A stretch of DNA of 64,000 bases from Roseofilum acuticapitatum BLCC-M154 (GCF_030068475.1 NZ_JAQOSP010000041.1:1-64000), one strand, 5' to 3'. Shown: positions 25,008-34,223, counted from the first letter of the stretch. Numbers and translations: made by a program. Notes: a model not told the origin generated them from the sequence alone.

Positions 25008-25517
25008 ATGAATTCTTTTATCACCTCTTCTCTGCAATCTGTTTACCAAGCTACTACCAACTTTATGAAACCTAAAGCTACAGTTAAAACCGCGATCGCC
25101 CTCTTTTCTGGTCTGCTAGTTGCTGCTCCTACCGCCGCGTTTGCGAACCGCTATACGGATGTCGTCTACCAACAGTTAATGGATGCTGCTATTGGTTTGG
25201 GTATTTTAAGTAACTATCAAGTGGTTGATACTCCTTATGTAAATACCTTAGATGATAATCGCTCAGAAACGATCTCCGTCACCCTTTATTCTGGCCACTC
25301 CTATGCTCTACTGGGAGTGTGCGATCAAGATTGCCGAGATCTAGACCTGTATCTCTACGATGGCTATGGGAACTTAGTTGATTCTGATACCAGCAGAGAT
25401 GATTATCCCATCGTTGAGGTGTCACCTAGCCGGAGCGGTCGTTTCTATGTTAAAACTTCGATGGCCAGTTGTTCAGCGTCTTACTGCTATTATGGCGTGG
25501 GTCTGTTTGGGAGATGA
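25008..25517 (+). CDS. secreted protein, PPC-like beta domain
   Basis: 169 residues. A signal peptide (KTAIALFSGLLVAAPTAAFA) is preceded by a longer than usual N-terminal extension. The mature part has a jelly-roll pattern like the bacterial pre-peptidase C-terminal domain: SETISVTLYSGHSYALLGVC, DLDLYLYDGYGNLVDSD, and SGRFYVKTSM. Two closely spaced Cys pairs (CDQDC, CSASYC) suggest disulfides outside the cell. No catalytic domain is attached. It lies behind the shared promoter element, with CAGGAGCAACG as ribosome binding site, and before a bidirectional hairpin. Confidence 0.78.
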   Translation: MNSFITSSLQSVYQATTNFMKPKATVKTAIALFSGLLVAAPTAAFANRYTDVVYQQLMDAAIGLGILSNYQVVDTPYVNTLDDNRSETISVTLYSGHSYALLGVCDQDCRDLDLYLYDGYGNLVDSDTSRDDYPIVEVSPSRSGRFYVKTSMASCSASYCYYGVGLFGR

Positions 25518-25560
25518 TAAATAATACTAATTTTTTCTTGAAAAATAAGTATATTAACTG

Positions 25561-25595
25561 AATTAATCACTTCAGCAAAACTGAAGTGATTAATT
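25561..25595. terminator. bidirectional hairpin between convergent genes
   Basis: Arms AATTAATCACTTCAG and CTGAAGTGATTAATT are perfect around CAAAA, between the ends of the plus-strand gene at 25517 and the minus-strand gene at 25622. Confidence 0.8.
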
Positions 25596-25621
25596 GCTTT
25601 AGAGTCTAAAGAGCTATAACT

Positions 25622-25906
25622 TTAAATGAATGACTCCCGTGCCATGAATTCCACCCTGGGGATTAAGGGATCTTGAACTAACCCGACTCCCTGATATCCC
25701 CAACGATTTAAGAGAGCGCTTAATTGGGAACTTACTAAGGTTTCTACTGCAAATTTCTGGGTTAAATCGGGGGCGTGGGTGTTGAGATAACTGTAAGCTT
25801 CAAAGTCTTGTTGAAAGAGTAATATATATTGGTTATCTCCAAGATGAGCGGTGATGTATTGACCGTCATTTTTAGAGCGAATGAGATAATAGGTTTGAAA
25901 AGCCAT
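25622..25906 (-). CDS. conserved-looking small protein, function unknown
   Basis: A 94-residue soluble protein (FQTYYLIRSKNDGQYITAHL, then FAVETLVSSQLSALLNRWGY). No signal peptide or membrane segment. I do not recognise a named family. It begins eight bases after the peptide-type permease gene on the same strand, so the two are likely co-transcribed, but a functional link is not evident. Confidence 0.72.
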   Translation of the reverse strand: MAFQTYYLIRSKNDGQYITAHLGDNQYILLFQQDFEAYSYLNTHAPDLTQKFAVETLVSSQLSALLNRWGYQGVGLVQDPLIPRVEFMARESFI

Positions 25907-25914
25907 AAATAGGT

Positions 25915-26943
25915 TTATTTGAGGTCTTCTAAGCGAATACGAGGGTCAGCGAACTTTAACATGAGGTCGGCAATTAGGTTGCCGATAATGAGCATGACTG
26001 CTCCCATCATCAGGCTGGCCATAATTAAGTATAAATCTTGGGATTGCACGGCACTGAGAATTAAGCGCCCTAAACCTGGCCAGTTAAAGAAAAATTCGGT
26101 AATAAAGGAGCCACTTAATAAGCTGGCAAACTCAAAACCTAACAGGGTGATTAGGGGGTTGATGGCGTTGCGGAGAGCATGAACATAAATAACCCGATTT
26201 TCGGGTAATCCTTTAGCGCGAGCGGTGCGAATATAATCTTGGCGCAAAACGTCTAGAAATTGTCCTCTGGTGAGGCGTTGGAGTCCGGCAAATCCGGTGA
26301 TACTAAGAGCTAAGACGGGTAAAATCATGTGCCAACCAATATCCAGGATTTTGCCGGGTAACGTGAGGTCAGAAAAATAGATGCTGGTCATGTCTCCGAC
26401 GGGTAAGAGGGGGGATACACTTTGGGCAAAAAAGAGGAGCGCTAGGGCAGTAATAAAGCTGGGAAATCCTTGGCCAATGTAGCTGAGAACTCGGAGACTT
26501 TGATCGAGTTTTGTGTTTTGTTTGAGAGCAGCAATAATACCTAATGGAAGGGCGATCGCCCAGTTAATCACTAGAGATATAATCGCTAACAGGAGGGTAT
26601 TGGCCATCCGTTCCCACAGTAGCGAGGCTACGGAGCGCTGATAGACAAAACTCTGTCCAAAATCTCCGTATCTTAAAATACGCCACAGCCAGCGAAAATA
26701 CTGTTCATAAGCAGGCTTATCTAAGCCAAATTGTTGGGAGAGTTGTTCCAGGGTTTCGGGGGAAATTTGGGGATTTTGCCGCAGGGTATCGATGTAGTTA
26801 CCAGGGGCAAGTTGAATAATGGTAAAGCTTAGGGCAGAGGCTAATAACAGGGTGATTAATCCTTGTAAAACCCGCTTGCTAATGTAAAGGAAGACTTCGT
26901 TACTAAAGAGTCCCCGGAGATTGTAGGAGAGGGTAGAGTTCAT
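25915..26943 (-). CDS. ABC transporter permease, DppB/OppB type
   Basis: 342 residues with six membrane segments and the binding-protein-dependent permease loop (YIRTARAKGLPENRVIYVHAL, split from 20: the EAA-like motif with conserved Gly). The N-terminal segment KRVLQGLITLLLASALSF and the NWPGLGRL signature near the C-terminus are those of dipeptide/oligopeptide or nickel importer permeases. The second permease, the ATPases and the binding protein are not adjacent; scattered subunits are usual in cyanobacteria. Upstream there is a short G-rich repeat and heptamers of ATTACCT. Confidence 0.92.
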   Translation of the reverse strand: MNSTLSYNLRGLFSNEVFLYISKRVLQGLITLLLASALSFTIIQLAPGNYIDTLRQNPQISPETLEQLSQQFGLDKPAYEQYFRWLWRILRYGDFGQSFVYQRSVASLLWERMANTLLLAIISLVINWAIALPLGIIAALKQNTKLDQSLRVLSYIGQGFPSFITALALLFFAQSVSPLLPVGDMTSIYFSDLTLPGKILDIGWHMILPVLALSITGFAGLQRLTRGQFLDVLRQDYIRTARAKGLPENRVIYVHALRNAINPLITLLGFEFASLLSGSFITEFFFNWPGLGRLILSAVQSQDLYLIMASLMMGAVMLIIGNLIADLMLKFADPRIRLEDLK

Positions 26944-27028
26944 GGATTGGAATGGGGGAGTGGGGGAATGGGGGAATGGGGAGACACGGCAATTACCTAT
27001 TACCTATTACCCATTACTTATGACCCAA

Positions 27029-27550
27029 TTAGTATTGGATGAGACTAATAATGGGGACATCGGGGAGGTTTTTGCGTCCTTCTAATGCTCCTAATTCAAT
27101 GACGAAGACAAATCCGGCTAAGATGGCTCCGGCTTGTTCAATGAGTTCGGCGGTGGCTTTTGCGGTTCCCCCAGTAGCGATGAGGTCATCAACGACTACG
27201 ACGCGATCGCCGTTTTTTAAGGCATCTTGATGCATTTCTAACTGATCCTGGCCATATTCGAGATCGTAACTCTGTTGGTAAACTGGGGCGGGCAGCTTTT
27301 TCGGTTTGCGTACTGGAATAAAGCCACAATTCAATTGATACGCCACTGGTGTACCAAAAATAAAGCCCCGTGACTCCATGCCCAAAATATAGTCCGGAGA
27401 GAGTTCTCCACAGCGTTGTGCCAAGAGATCGATGGTGGAGCGAAACCCTTGGGGGTGCTTCAACAGCGTAGTAATATCGCGAAACAAGATCCCCGGTTTC
27501 GGAAAATCGGGAATATCGCGAATGAGAGCCTGAATGTCTTGAATATCCAT
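27029..27550 (-). CDS. apt: adenine phosphoribosyltransferase
   Basis: Purine salvage: adenine plus PRPP to AMP and pyrophosphate, in the cytosol. The ATG at 27550 ([20 protein letters not shown]) gives 173 residues, the family's normal length; an upstream in-frame ATG at 27598 adds 16 unlikely residues. The PRPP-binding motif [14 protein letters not shown] and the [10 protein letters not shown] loop are intact. A stand-alone gene in this window. Confidence 0.95.
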   Translation of the reverse strand: MDIQDIQALIRDIPDFPKPGILFRDITTLLKHPQGFRSTIDLLAQRCGELSPDYILGMESRGFIFGTPVAYQLNCGFIPVRKPKKLPAPVYQQSYDLEYGQDQLEMHQDALKNGDRVVVVDDLIATGGTAKATAELIEQAGAILAGFVFVIELGALEGRKNLPDVPIISLIQY

Positions 27551-27850
27551 AATCCAATACTTTTGTGATGATCGAGTTATAGGAGTGTACGCTTCCAAAT
27601 CCTAACCGATCGCCAGGCCAAATCTATAATAGAGAAGCACGCGATCGCCTCTAGGGGTTACTCTAGAACAAAGGGTGAGCGATCCGGTAATATGCACTTA
27701 GTATCCTAGACTAACTCCTAAACTATTTATTAGCGATCGTGTTCCCCTTGGATGGTCTAATTAACCTGGTTCATTCGTCATCAGAGATCCTGATAGTATG
27801 CCCTGGCAGTTGAACAGTTCAGCACAAGGGCAGTCGCTAACACGATTTGA

Positions 27851-28474
27851 ATGTTTCTTGAGAACCCAATGCAAACCAACAGTCCACCCCTGAATACTAC
27901 TCCCCTAATTCTGGAGAATTTGGTCGATCCGCCCCTCAATTCCTCAGAATGTCCCCGTCGTACTCGCTGGCATCTCGATTTAATTCTGCTGGCTCTCGAA
28001 GCCCTCGATTTAGGTGGCTCAGAAGCTATGCTCGCTGCGTCCCAAACCCTGCAACTCCAAGAAATCATTAAAAATCGTGTGACTCTATGGCGCTTACGCA
28101 GTTCTAACCCCTTTCGCCGTGCCCATATGCGCCGTTCTCTCAGTTTAGAAGAAGCCAAAGCATTAGTGGCGATCGCCGCTACTCTTGCCCGTAAACGCAC
28201 CGTCCTCATCCGTCAACTGCTGGTTGCCTACGACCAACTCCAAGACAGAAATTTGTCTGTAGAACATCATTTTCGCCTTTCCGAATACCTCGATCGCTTC
28301 CGCGCTCATTTTCGCTCGCGTATGAACCTTAAACGCTCTGCCTTAGCCAAATATGAAGACGATCAAACCCTCAATGAACTGGGCATATCTTTGCTCAGTC
28401 AACTGCTGTTTTGCACCGGAACAAAAGGAATGCAACGACTATGGATGAGCTTATTTGATGGAGAAGTAGCATGA
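27851..28474 (+). CDS. DUF3038 domain protein
   Basis: A helical, basic protein of up to 207 residues (or 201 from the ATG at 27869), matching DUF3038: WHLDLILLALEALDLGGSEA, then SLEEAKALVAIAATLARK and LRQLLVAYDQLQ-like helices. DUF3038 is cyanobacterial and of unknown function. Its stop overlaps the start of the DUF4335 gene by four bases, a pairing I know as conserved in cyanobacteria. The 250-bp upstream gap contains HIP1 sites and no other gene. Confidence 0.85.
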   Translation: MFLENPMQTNSPPLNTTPLILENLVDPPLNSSECPRRTRWHLDLILLALEALDLGGSEAMLAASQTLQLQEIIKNRVTLWRLRSSNPFRRAHMRRSLSLEEAKALVAIAATLARKRTVLIRQLLVAYDQLQDRNLSVEHHFRLSEYLDRFRAHFRSRMNLKRSALAKYEDDQTLNELGISLLSQLLFCTGTKGMQRLWMSLFDGEVA

Positions 28475-29946
28475 GTATCGAACGTCAATATCGTTTACCC
28501 AACTGCACCTTGACCCTCTGGGGATGGAGTGATGCGAACGAGGGAAGTTCCTTAGACTTCCAGTCCCTATCCATGCTCACCAATGCAGAATGTCAAATTG
28601 CCGGAGTCAAATTAACCGGGGGAAAAGAATTTTTTGAAAGCCTGGTTTGGGCAGTCAGCGCCTATGCTCAACAAGTCTTAAGTGGGGTTGCCTATCCCCA
28701 AGACCATCTCCCCGGCCCTAAATGGATACATTTAGAAAAACTCAGCGGCCACTACCATCGCCTGTGCCTAGTCCATCATAGCCCCGATCCTGCTGCCACT
28801 GCCGCGAACCCTACAGAAGTTAAATTAAGCGATGTGCAACTGTTTGACCTGGTAGAAGCAGTGGATCAATTTTTTGCCGATACCCAAACCCTACCGAGTC
28901 TCTCTTGGTCTCTGGCTCCCACCCCTAAACGCTATGTGCAATCCACTATTCCTGTGAGTCAACGGGCTGCTCCTGCGGCATTAGGGGTCGTGGGTTTGGC
29001 GGTGGCTGCTGGGGTGTTTCTGATGATGCCCGTGCCTACGGTTAACCGGCCCAATCAAGTGGAGGAAGTTAAACCCTCTAGTTCTTCTGAGTCCGGAGAC
29101 TCGGATCTCCCGCCTTCCCCTTCCCCCAATACGGATGGGAATGAACAAGGGCGTAATGGAGAAGGGGCTTTAAATGTTTCTGATTCGAGTACGGTTAATC
29201 CTTTGAACACTGAGCGTTCATCACGACAACCGATTGAAGATATCGATCGCCTAGTAGAACAGCGATCCTCAATTAACGATCCCACAGAAATAGGGAGTTT
29301 AAACCGGAGATTACATGAAGATATTGACCGAGCTTGGCAAAGTCGCGAGGATTTAGAGAAGGATTTAACCTACCGGGTGGCCGTGGGAGAGGATGGCGCA
29401 ATTTTGGGCTATCGAGGAACTGATGCAGCCATGAGTCCCCAAGATGATCAATTAACTCCGTTGTTAGAGTTAGCTTATATTCCGACGGCCGATGGGGGGA
29501 CGGAAACGGAATCTATTGCCGAGTTTAAGGTGGTCTTTCGGAAAAAAGGGGTGGTTGAAGTTAGTCCTTGGAATGGTTTTCCCCCAGGTTCTCAAAGTTT
29601 AGGCCCGGAAATTACCGATCCGTTTTTGCTGGAAAATTTGAATGAGGAACTCTATGACCAAATCGATCGGGCCCGGATTCGGAAAGTGGATTTTCCCAGG
29701 GAACTGAATTATCGGGTGGCGGTGAAACGAGATGGGGAGATTGCTGATTATGAAGCGCTGAATCAAGCGGCGTTTGATTATTTGGATCGAACTCCTCTAC
29801 CGAGTTTACTGCAAGTGACTGAAAATACTAACTCTGCTGGAGAGCAAGACAGTGCGAATGAACCTTTAGCTCAATTTAAGGTGGTGTTTACTGCGGAGGG
29901 GATTTTACAGGTGAGTCCTTGGCGGGGATATTATGGGGTTAATTGA
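28471..29946 (+). CDS. DUF4335 domain protein with tandem C-terminal repeats
   Basis: 491 residues. The N-terminal ~150 residues fit DUF4335 (YRLPNCTLTLWGWSD, WIHLEKLSGHYHRLCLVHH). A hydrophobic segment at about 170-190 (AALGVVGLAVAAGVFLMM) probably anchors it in a membrane, followed by a Ser/Pro/Asn-rich linker. Two copies of a ~115-residue unit follow, each with LNxxL, a DRA helix, LxYRVAV and a closing FKVVF...G..xVSPW strand. Function unknown; coupled with DUF3038. Its last 16 bases overlap the convergent ATPase gene. Confidence 0.83.
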   Translation: MSIERQYRLPNCTLTLWGWSDANEGSSLDFQSLSMLTNAECQIAGVKLTGGKEFFESLVWAVSAYAQQVLSGVAYPQDHLPGPKWIHLEKLSGHYHRLCLVHHSPDPAATAANPTEVKLSDVQLFDLVEAVDQFFADTQTLPSLSWSLAPTPKRYVQSTIPVSQRAAPAALGVVGLAVAAGVFLMMPVPTVNRPNQVEEVKPSSSSESGDSDLPPSPSPNTDGNEQGRNGEGALNVSDSSTVNPLNTERSSRQPIEDIDRLVEQRSSINDPTEIGSLNRRLHEDIDRAWQSREDLEKDLTYRVAVGEDGAILGYRGTDAAMSPQDDQLTPLLELAYIPTADGGTETESIAEFKVVFRKKGVVEVSPWNGFPPGSQSLGPEITDPFLLENLNEELYDQIDRARIRKVDFPRELNYRVAVKRDGEIADYEALNQAAFDYLDRTPLPSLLQVTENTNSAGEQDSANEPLAQFKVVFTAEGILQVSPWRGYYGVN

Positions 29947-31358
29947 GTTTTTTTGCTGTTTTGAATCTGGGGTAGGCTGGATAAAGCCCGTTGTAAATGG
30001 TCTAGGGTAATGGGGGTTTCTGGGGATTCAAGGGTGGCGAAAATAGTGGCTTTATGGGCGATCGCCTGAATTTGTCCTCCAGTGAGTTTCCAGCGCTGTG
30101 CTATCTGTTCCCAGTTTAAGGATGAACTGACTTGAATAGGGGGAGGAAAGGCTTTTTGCCAGAGTTGGAGGCGATCGCCTGCTTGGGGAAGGGGAAAGAC
30201 TAAAATTTGCTCGATTATGCCTTCTCGAATCCATTTTTGTAACCCAATAGACCCTTGATAGGCGGGATCGAGGGTTAAAATAGTGATTCCTGGCTGTTGC
30301 TGGCGATCGCGCAAAAAGGGAGTGATGGAGGCTTGAATGCCTCGTTTTAACCACAAATGAGCCGATTTAATCAGCAAAAGGGGAGCCTTGAGAGCCTGAA
30401 GATCGGATAATCCGGCGATCGGATCGGGCCAAAGCTGAAGATCGACTTGCGTGATATTTTGGTTAACCTCAGTGGCGATCGCTTCAGTCGCCGTAGCTTT
30501 TCCGGTTCCAGCTATTCCCGAAAATACAGTAATTTCTCCCGGATGGATTGCCCCCCGATCCTGTTGATATCGGTAAGCGATATACTTGAGATTTTCTTGT
30601 AAAGTCGAAGACACTATTAAATCTGACCAAGATTTTTGGGGGCTATAGGATTGAAGCTTGAGCGCTTCTCTTTTTGGGTATAATAAGTATTCTAAACTTT
30701 GCTCATCGGGGCGATCGGCTAACAGATAGTTAATTAATCTCGGCGCAAGTTTAACCCCACTATGTAAAAAAGTCTCGGAGTTTGGCGGCCAAAATTCGAC
30801 TAAACCCAATTGAGTTAAAATTGATGTAGAAGTGAGACAAATTCGGGCTTCTCTCCATTGATGATCTCCGCGACAAAATAAGCGTAAGATCAGATCCACT
30901 GTGGGTAAATCACTCTGCTGATTATCTTGTAAATACTGGTAAAGACGGGAATAGCGATGATTGACTTCTGGGGCTAAACTGGCTAATACGAGATGTTTTT
31001 CAAATAGAGTTAAAGGGGCGCGATCGCACAGCAAAGGTAATCCTAATTTTATCCCCTGCTCATGGCTGGCGATAATCTTTTCTTGGAGTTGCTGCTGATA
31101 GTTTAAGCCCTCTGACTTATGGGCAAAGACTTCGAGTTTACCGATCTCATCTCGTCCCACCGTTCCTTCTAGGGTAACTAAGCCTTTCCACCAATCACTA
31201 CTGGCGCGATCGCCTGGAGTTTTAGCCACCCGATCGATGGCTGTTCTCTCCCGTTGTCGTCTAGCGACAGCTAAACGGAGAATGCGATCGAGCCAATTGA
31301 ACTCGGTTCTTAAATAGCCCCAGTTATCACTAAAAGCAGTGGTGCGATCGCTTGACAT
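29931..31358 (-). CDS. AAA-type ATPase with degenerate Walker B
   Basis: 475 residues. An N-terminal helical/winged-helix region (about 15-210) has LFEKHLVLASLAPEVNHRYS and PTVDLILRLF, resembling the N-terminus of the ATPases that accompany extracellular contractile injection systems. The AAA core starts at about 270: Walker A FSGIAGTGKATATE (Lys287), but the Walker B position reads PLLLIKSAHLW, with Lys-Ser where Asp-Glu is expected. Hydrolysis is therefore doubtful. No injection-system tail or sheath gene is in the window. It lies three bases upstream, in reading order, of nothing related; the SGNH gene precedes it by three bases on the same strand. Confidence 0.75.
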   Translation of the reverse strand: MSSDRTTAFSDNWGYLRTEFNWLDRILRLAVARRQRERTAIDRVAKTPGDRASSDWWKGLVTLEGTVGRDEIGKLEVFAHKSEGLNYQQQLQEKIIASHEQGIKLGLPLLCDRAPLTLFEKHLVLASLAPEVNHRYSRLYQYLQDNQQSDLPTVDLILRLFCRGDHQWREARICLTSTSILTQLGLVEFWPPNSETFLHSGVKLAPRLINYLLADRPDEQSLEYLLYPKREALKLQSYSPQKSWSDLIVSSTLQENLKYIAYRYQQDRGAIHPGEITVFSGIAGTGKATATEAIATEVNQNITQVDLQLWPDPIAGLSDLQALKAPLLLIKSAHLWLKRGIQASITPFLRDRQQQPGITILTLDPAYQGSIGLQKWIREGIIEQILVFPLPQAGDRLQLWQKAFPPPIQVSSSLNWEQIAQRWKLTGGQIQAIAHKATIFATLESPETPITLDHLQRALSSLPQIQNSKKTQLTP

Positions 31359-31361
31359 TCT

Positions 31362-32711
31362 TCAGTTTTCCTTTCTATCTACCGTGGAACTGAGGAATTG
31401 ACAGACTTGGGGGGTTAAGACTTGGGCAGCGATCGCATGGCCGCGATCGTTCCAATGTCCCCCACATTCTACTGCATTAGCAAACCCATGTAAGCAGACC
31501 TGGTTCTCTTGGGCGTAGGTTTGCAGAGTGGGCGCTAAATTGACCACCGGAAAATTGAGGCGATCGCCTAAAGCCTTAATCCGATGATCGGGGTAAAATA
31601 AATCCGTAATTCCATTACTAGCAACAAACCCATCCCGAAAAGCTGGATTGGGGTTCACTTGCACCTCATTGGTTAAAGTAACCACCATCAACTCTGCATT
31701 TTTTTCTTGCACTTCTTGATGCATTAACCCCATTACATCCTCGGTCACTCGCCAAGCATTTTCCCAAGTCTCATCCTCTGGTTCCCGATACAAATAATTA
31801 TAAGTATACTGGCGCAGAGCTTCTAATTCTCGGTTTTTCATATCCTTTTCCACATTTCGCACCAACTGCAAAATCCGAGAATGATTCACTAACCAACTGG
31901 GCAACATATCCACCCGCGATAGATTATAGGGCGGTAGGGTTTTATCGGGATTGCGGAAGGACATATCTAGCTCTAACTGGCCCTGAGTGTTATAGACAAA
32001 ATAGGGACGATTGCGAGCATCTAAAGGTTTATAATTATCGGCGATATCATTACCGGTAAATACGGCTAATAAGATCATATCCGGGCTATAGGGCCATACA
32101 TCTCGACGCAAGCGTAATAATTCTTGTGCGGTTCCATAGTTGGTTACGCCAAAATTAATCACCTCTGGGGTTTTTCCCTGGAGTGCCGGACACTTTTGTA
32201 AGCCTTGTTCCATTAACCACCAATAGGTTTGTTCTAGGGGCACTTGTAGGGCTTCCGAAAAAGAATCCCCTAAAATGGCAATGCGGAAGGTATTGGGCGG
32301 TTTTTCTAGAGGATGTTCGCGATCGCGCAATCCAACACTATTAATCTCAATATAGGCTTCTCCCTCTGCTGTCCACCATCCCGACACCCCCGGTTGATGA
32401 CTCCATCCCAAATCCTCATCCGTTTGGAAAAAGTTCGGTTGAGGGCTTCCCGGTGCAGGTTTGGGGGGTGTATTTCTCTGGGAAGGCAGAATATTTTCCT
32501 GTACTGGAGGGGGTGAAGGTGCGGGAGTGGGAGAGGGTTCTACAGGAGAAGGAGTCGGTTCTGGAGAACTCGATGCTTGGGGTTGGGGTTTGGCTTGAGG
32601 GGGAATATTAGCGATGCGTAACCCCACTTCAGCCATTAATAGGGCAAAGAGTACACTTCCTGCGGCTAACCCCAGGTTCCCCATCCATGTTTTTAACCCG
32701 TTTGTCTTCAT
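31362..32711 (-). CDS. membrane-anchored SGNH/GDSL hydrolase
   Basis: 449 residues: an N-terminal membrane helix (about 8-30), a Pro/Ser/Gln-rich linker (about 38-95), then an SGNH esterase domain. Block I is ILGDSFSE (Ser about 148), block III is TGNDIADN, and the His block is GGHWNDRGH near the end. Such enzymes remove or transfer acyl groups on extracytoplasmic polysaccharides or similar esters; the substrate is unknown. The stop is three bases before the start of the AAA gene, which suggests one operon. Confidence 0.85.
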   Translation of the reverse strand: MKTNGLKTWMGNLGLAAGSVLFALLMAEVGLRIANIPPQAKPQPQASSSPEPTPSPVEPSPTPAPSPPPVQENILPSQRNTPPKPAPGSPQPNFFQTDEDLGWSHQPGVSGWWTAEGEAYIEINSVGLRDREHPLEKPPNTFRIAILGDSFSEALQVPLEQTYWWLMEQGLQKCPALQGKTPEVINFGVTNYGTAQELLRLRRDVWPYSPDMILLAVFTGNDIADNYKPLDARNRPYFVYNTQGQLELDMSFRNPDKTLPPYNLSRVDMLPSWLVNHSRILQLVRNVEKDMKNRELEALRQYTYNYLYREPEDETWENAWRVTEDVMGLMHQEVQEKNAELMVVTLTNEVQVNPNPAFRDGFVASNGITDLFYPDHRIKALGDRLNFPVVNLAPTLQTYAQENQVCLHGFANAVECGGHWNDRGHAIAAQVLTPQVCQFLSSTVDRKEN

Positions 32712-32786
32712 TGAGCGTTTGAGCGTTGAGAGTTCTAGAAGCTCTGATTTTAGCAGTTGGTTGAACCGGTGATGGGAAATGACACC

Positions 32787-34016
32787 CTAATCACAAGGAT
32801 GCAATCGACTTACTCCCCTACGAATGCGTAACCATTCACTGGCTAATCGGGTTTCCCCTGGTTGAATTCGGCGATCGCCTAATTGGGGATTTCGAGCATA
32901 AAATATGGCATCAGCCACCCGATCTAAATCTTGGCTCTCTAAGTTCACACCATCGCGAGATAAGCTATCATAACTTGCCAAACCGACTGAATGCCCCAGC
33001 CTACTTTGACATCCATGATTCTCGGTGACTAGAAGCTCATTCATTACCCTTTGAATGGCATTCCATTCTTGGATATACTCAGTTTCATCCGGTCTAATTT
33101 TGCGCTCTGACAGTTGGGGATTGACACTGTAGAAAAAATGATCTGTCCAGTCATCAATCGCCTCTGATGGGATTGACTTTCGAGCCTCCGTCATATACCC
33201 CATTTCTTGTAGGAAGGTGCGTAACTCCGAAAAAAATGAACGGCGATCGTCATGCTGATAAACTTGCTCTATCCGTTGCCAGCCATCTTCTGATTCTCCC
33301 AGTAAATATTTAGTGGCTAAATACGCCCCTAAAAAGCCCCGCACATTAGAGGGATCATCTCCATATTCTTGCTTTCTCTGTTGATAATATTTCCAGAGTT
33401 GAGTGGCATGGCTATAAACCTCTTCAGGAAAAAGAGTAGTAACTTCTCTCAAACCGTCTGAATCATATTGCCAAATTTGGGGAGGAAAGCCAGAATTAGC
33501 ATAAGCCGTAAATGCATAAGCAAAACGAGAATCCATGCTGTCAAATTCTATGATGCCATCGCCATCTAAATCTTTGAGGATAGGGATAGCGGCTCCATCT
33601 CCCCAGTCATGGGTAAGATAAGTATAGGTTTCAGAGGCTGGATCGTAGCGGTAAATCAGGGAGTAGAAACAACAGTGAGCGCCACCAGTAAAGAGAGTTA
33701 ATATAATTTCGGGTTCTGAATCTCCATCTAAATCTTGAACCCAAGAGGACGGATTATTTTCGCGAAAGTAGGGGCGATCGAATTCTTCACTTCTTCTAGG
33801 GACGAGCTGATTGAAGAGGATTTTACCCTCTCGAACAATTTTTAAGCGCAGGTTCAAAGCGCGAAAACTATTTTCTTCTTGGTCATAGGAAATTTCGGCT
33901 TCAACATTCTGGAATTCAGCCCTGTGAATGGTGGCATGGGCTTTTTCTGGAGTGAGGAGGAATAGGGCGCTAATGAGAGCAGAAATTCCACAGGTTAATA
34001 AGGAGGATGTGTTCAT
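32787..34016 (-). CDS. exported protein with FG-GAP/VCBS-like calcium motifs
   Basis: The ATG at 34016 (MNTSSLLTCGISALISALFL) starts a good signal peptide ending KAHA, giving 409 residues; the open frame extends 42 codons further without coding character. The mature part contains two D-x-D-x-D/E repeats (VQDLDGDSEPEI and LKDLDGDGIIEF), as in FG-GAP or VCBS repeat proteins that bind calcium. It then has a helical C-terminal half with a duplicated PQLxxRxIxPxET element. Function unknown; periplasmic or surface location inferred. Confidence 0.8.
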   Translation of the reverse strand: MNTSSLLTCGISALISALFLLTPEKAHATIHRAEFQNVEAEISYDQEENSFRALNLRLKIVREGKILFNQLVPRRSEEFDRPYFRENNPSSWVQDLDGDSEPEIILTLFTGGAHCCFYSLIYRYDPASETYTYLTHDWGDGAAIPILKDLDGDGIIEFDSMDSRFAYAFTAYANSGFPPQIWQYDSDGLREVTTLFPEEVYSHATQLWKYYQQRKQEYGDDPSNVRGFLGAYLATKYLLGESEDGWQRIEQVYQHDDRRSFFSELRTFLQEMGYMTEARKSIPSEAIDDWTDHFFYSVNPQLSERKIRPDETEYIQEWNAIQRVMNELLVTENHGCQSRLGHSVGLASYDSLSRDGVNLESQDLDRVADAIFYARNPQLGDRRIQPGETRLASEWLRIRRGVSRLHPCD

Positions 34017-34223
34017 CTTACAGTTTCTTTGAGTTAATTGTAGTGTCATGACCGCACTAAAATAGGGCATTAGCGTAGGGTGGGTTAGGCGGCTAAAGCC
34101 TAGACTGTGAAAGCAATCTATCAATCCGTCGTAACCCACCATTTTAGGGTTGTCACTACAGTAGTTTGGAATGACTCTATTAGAGAAAGGCTATAGTGAA
34201 ATGTTTGAGCTAAATATAACGCA

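Noticed and set aside
27599-27850. Regulatory RNA or small gene between apt and DUF3038
   Set aside because: Contains HIP1 palindromes but no stable long hairpin, riboswitch motif or frame with coding character.
33513-33519. Further copy of the TGCATAA element
   Set aside because: Lies inside the coding region of the exported VCBS-like protein and lacks the -10-like part at the right spacing. The same holds for TGCATAA at 54568 inside the Uma2 gene.
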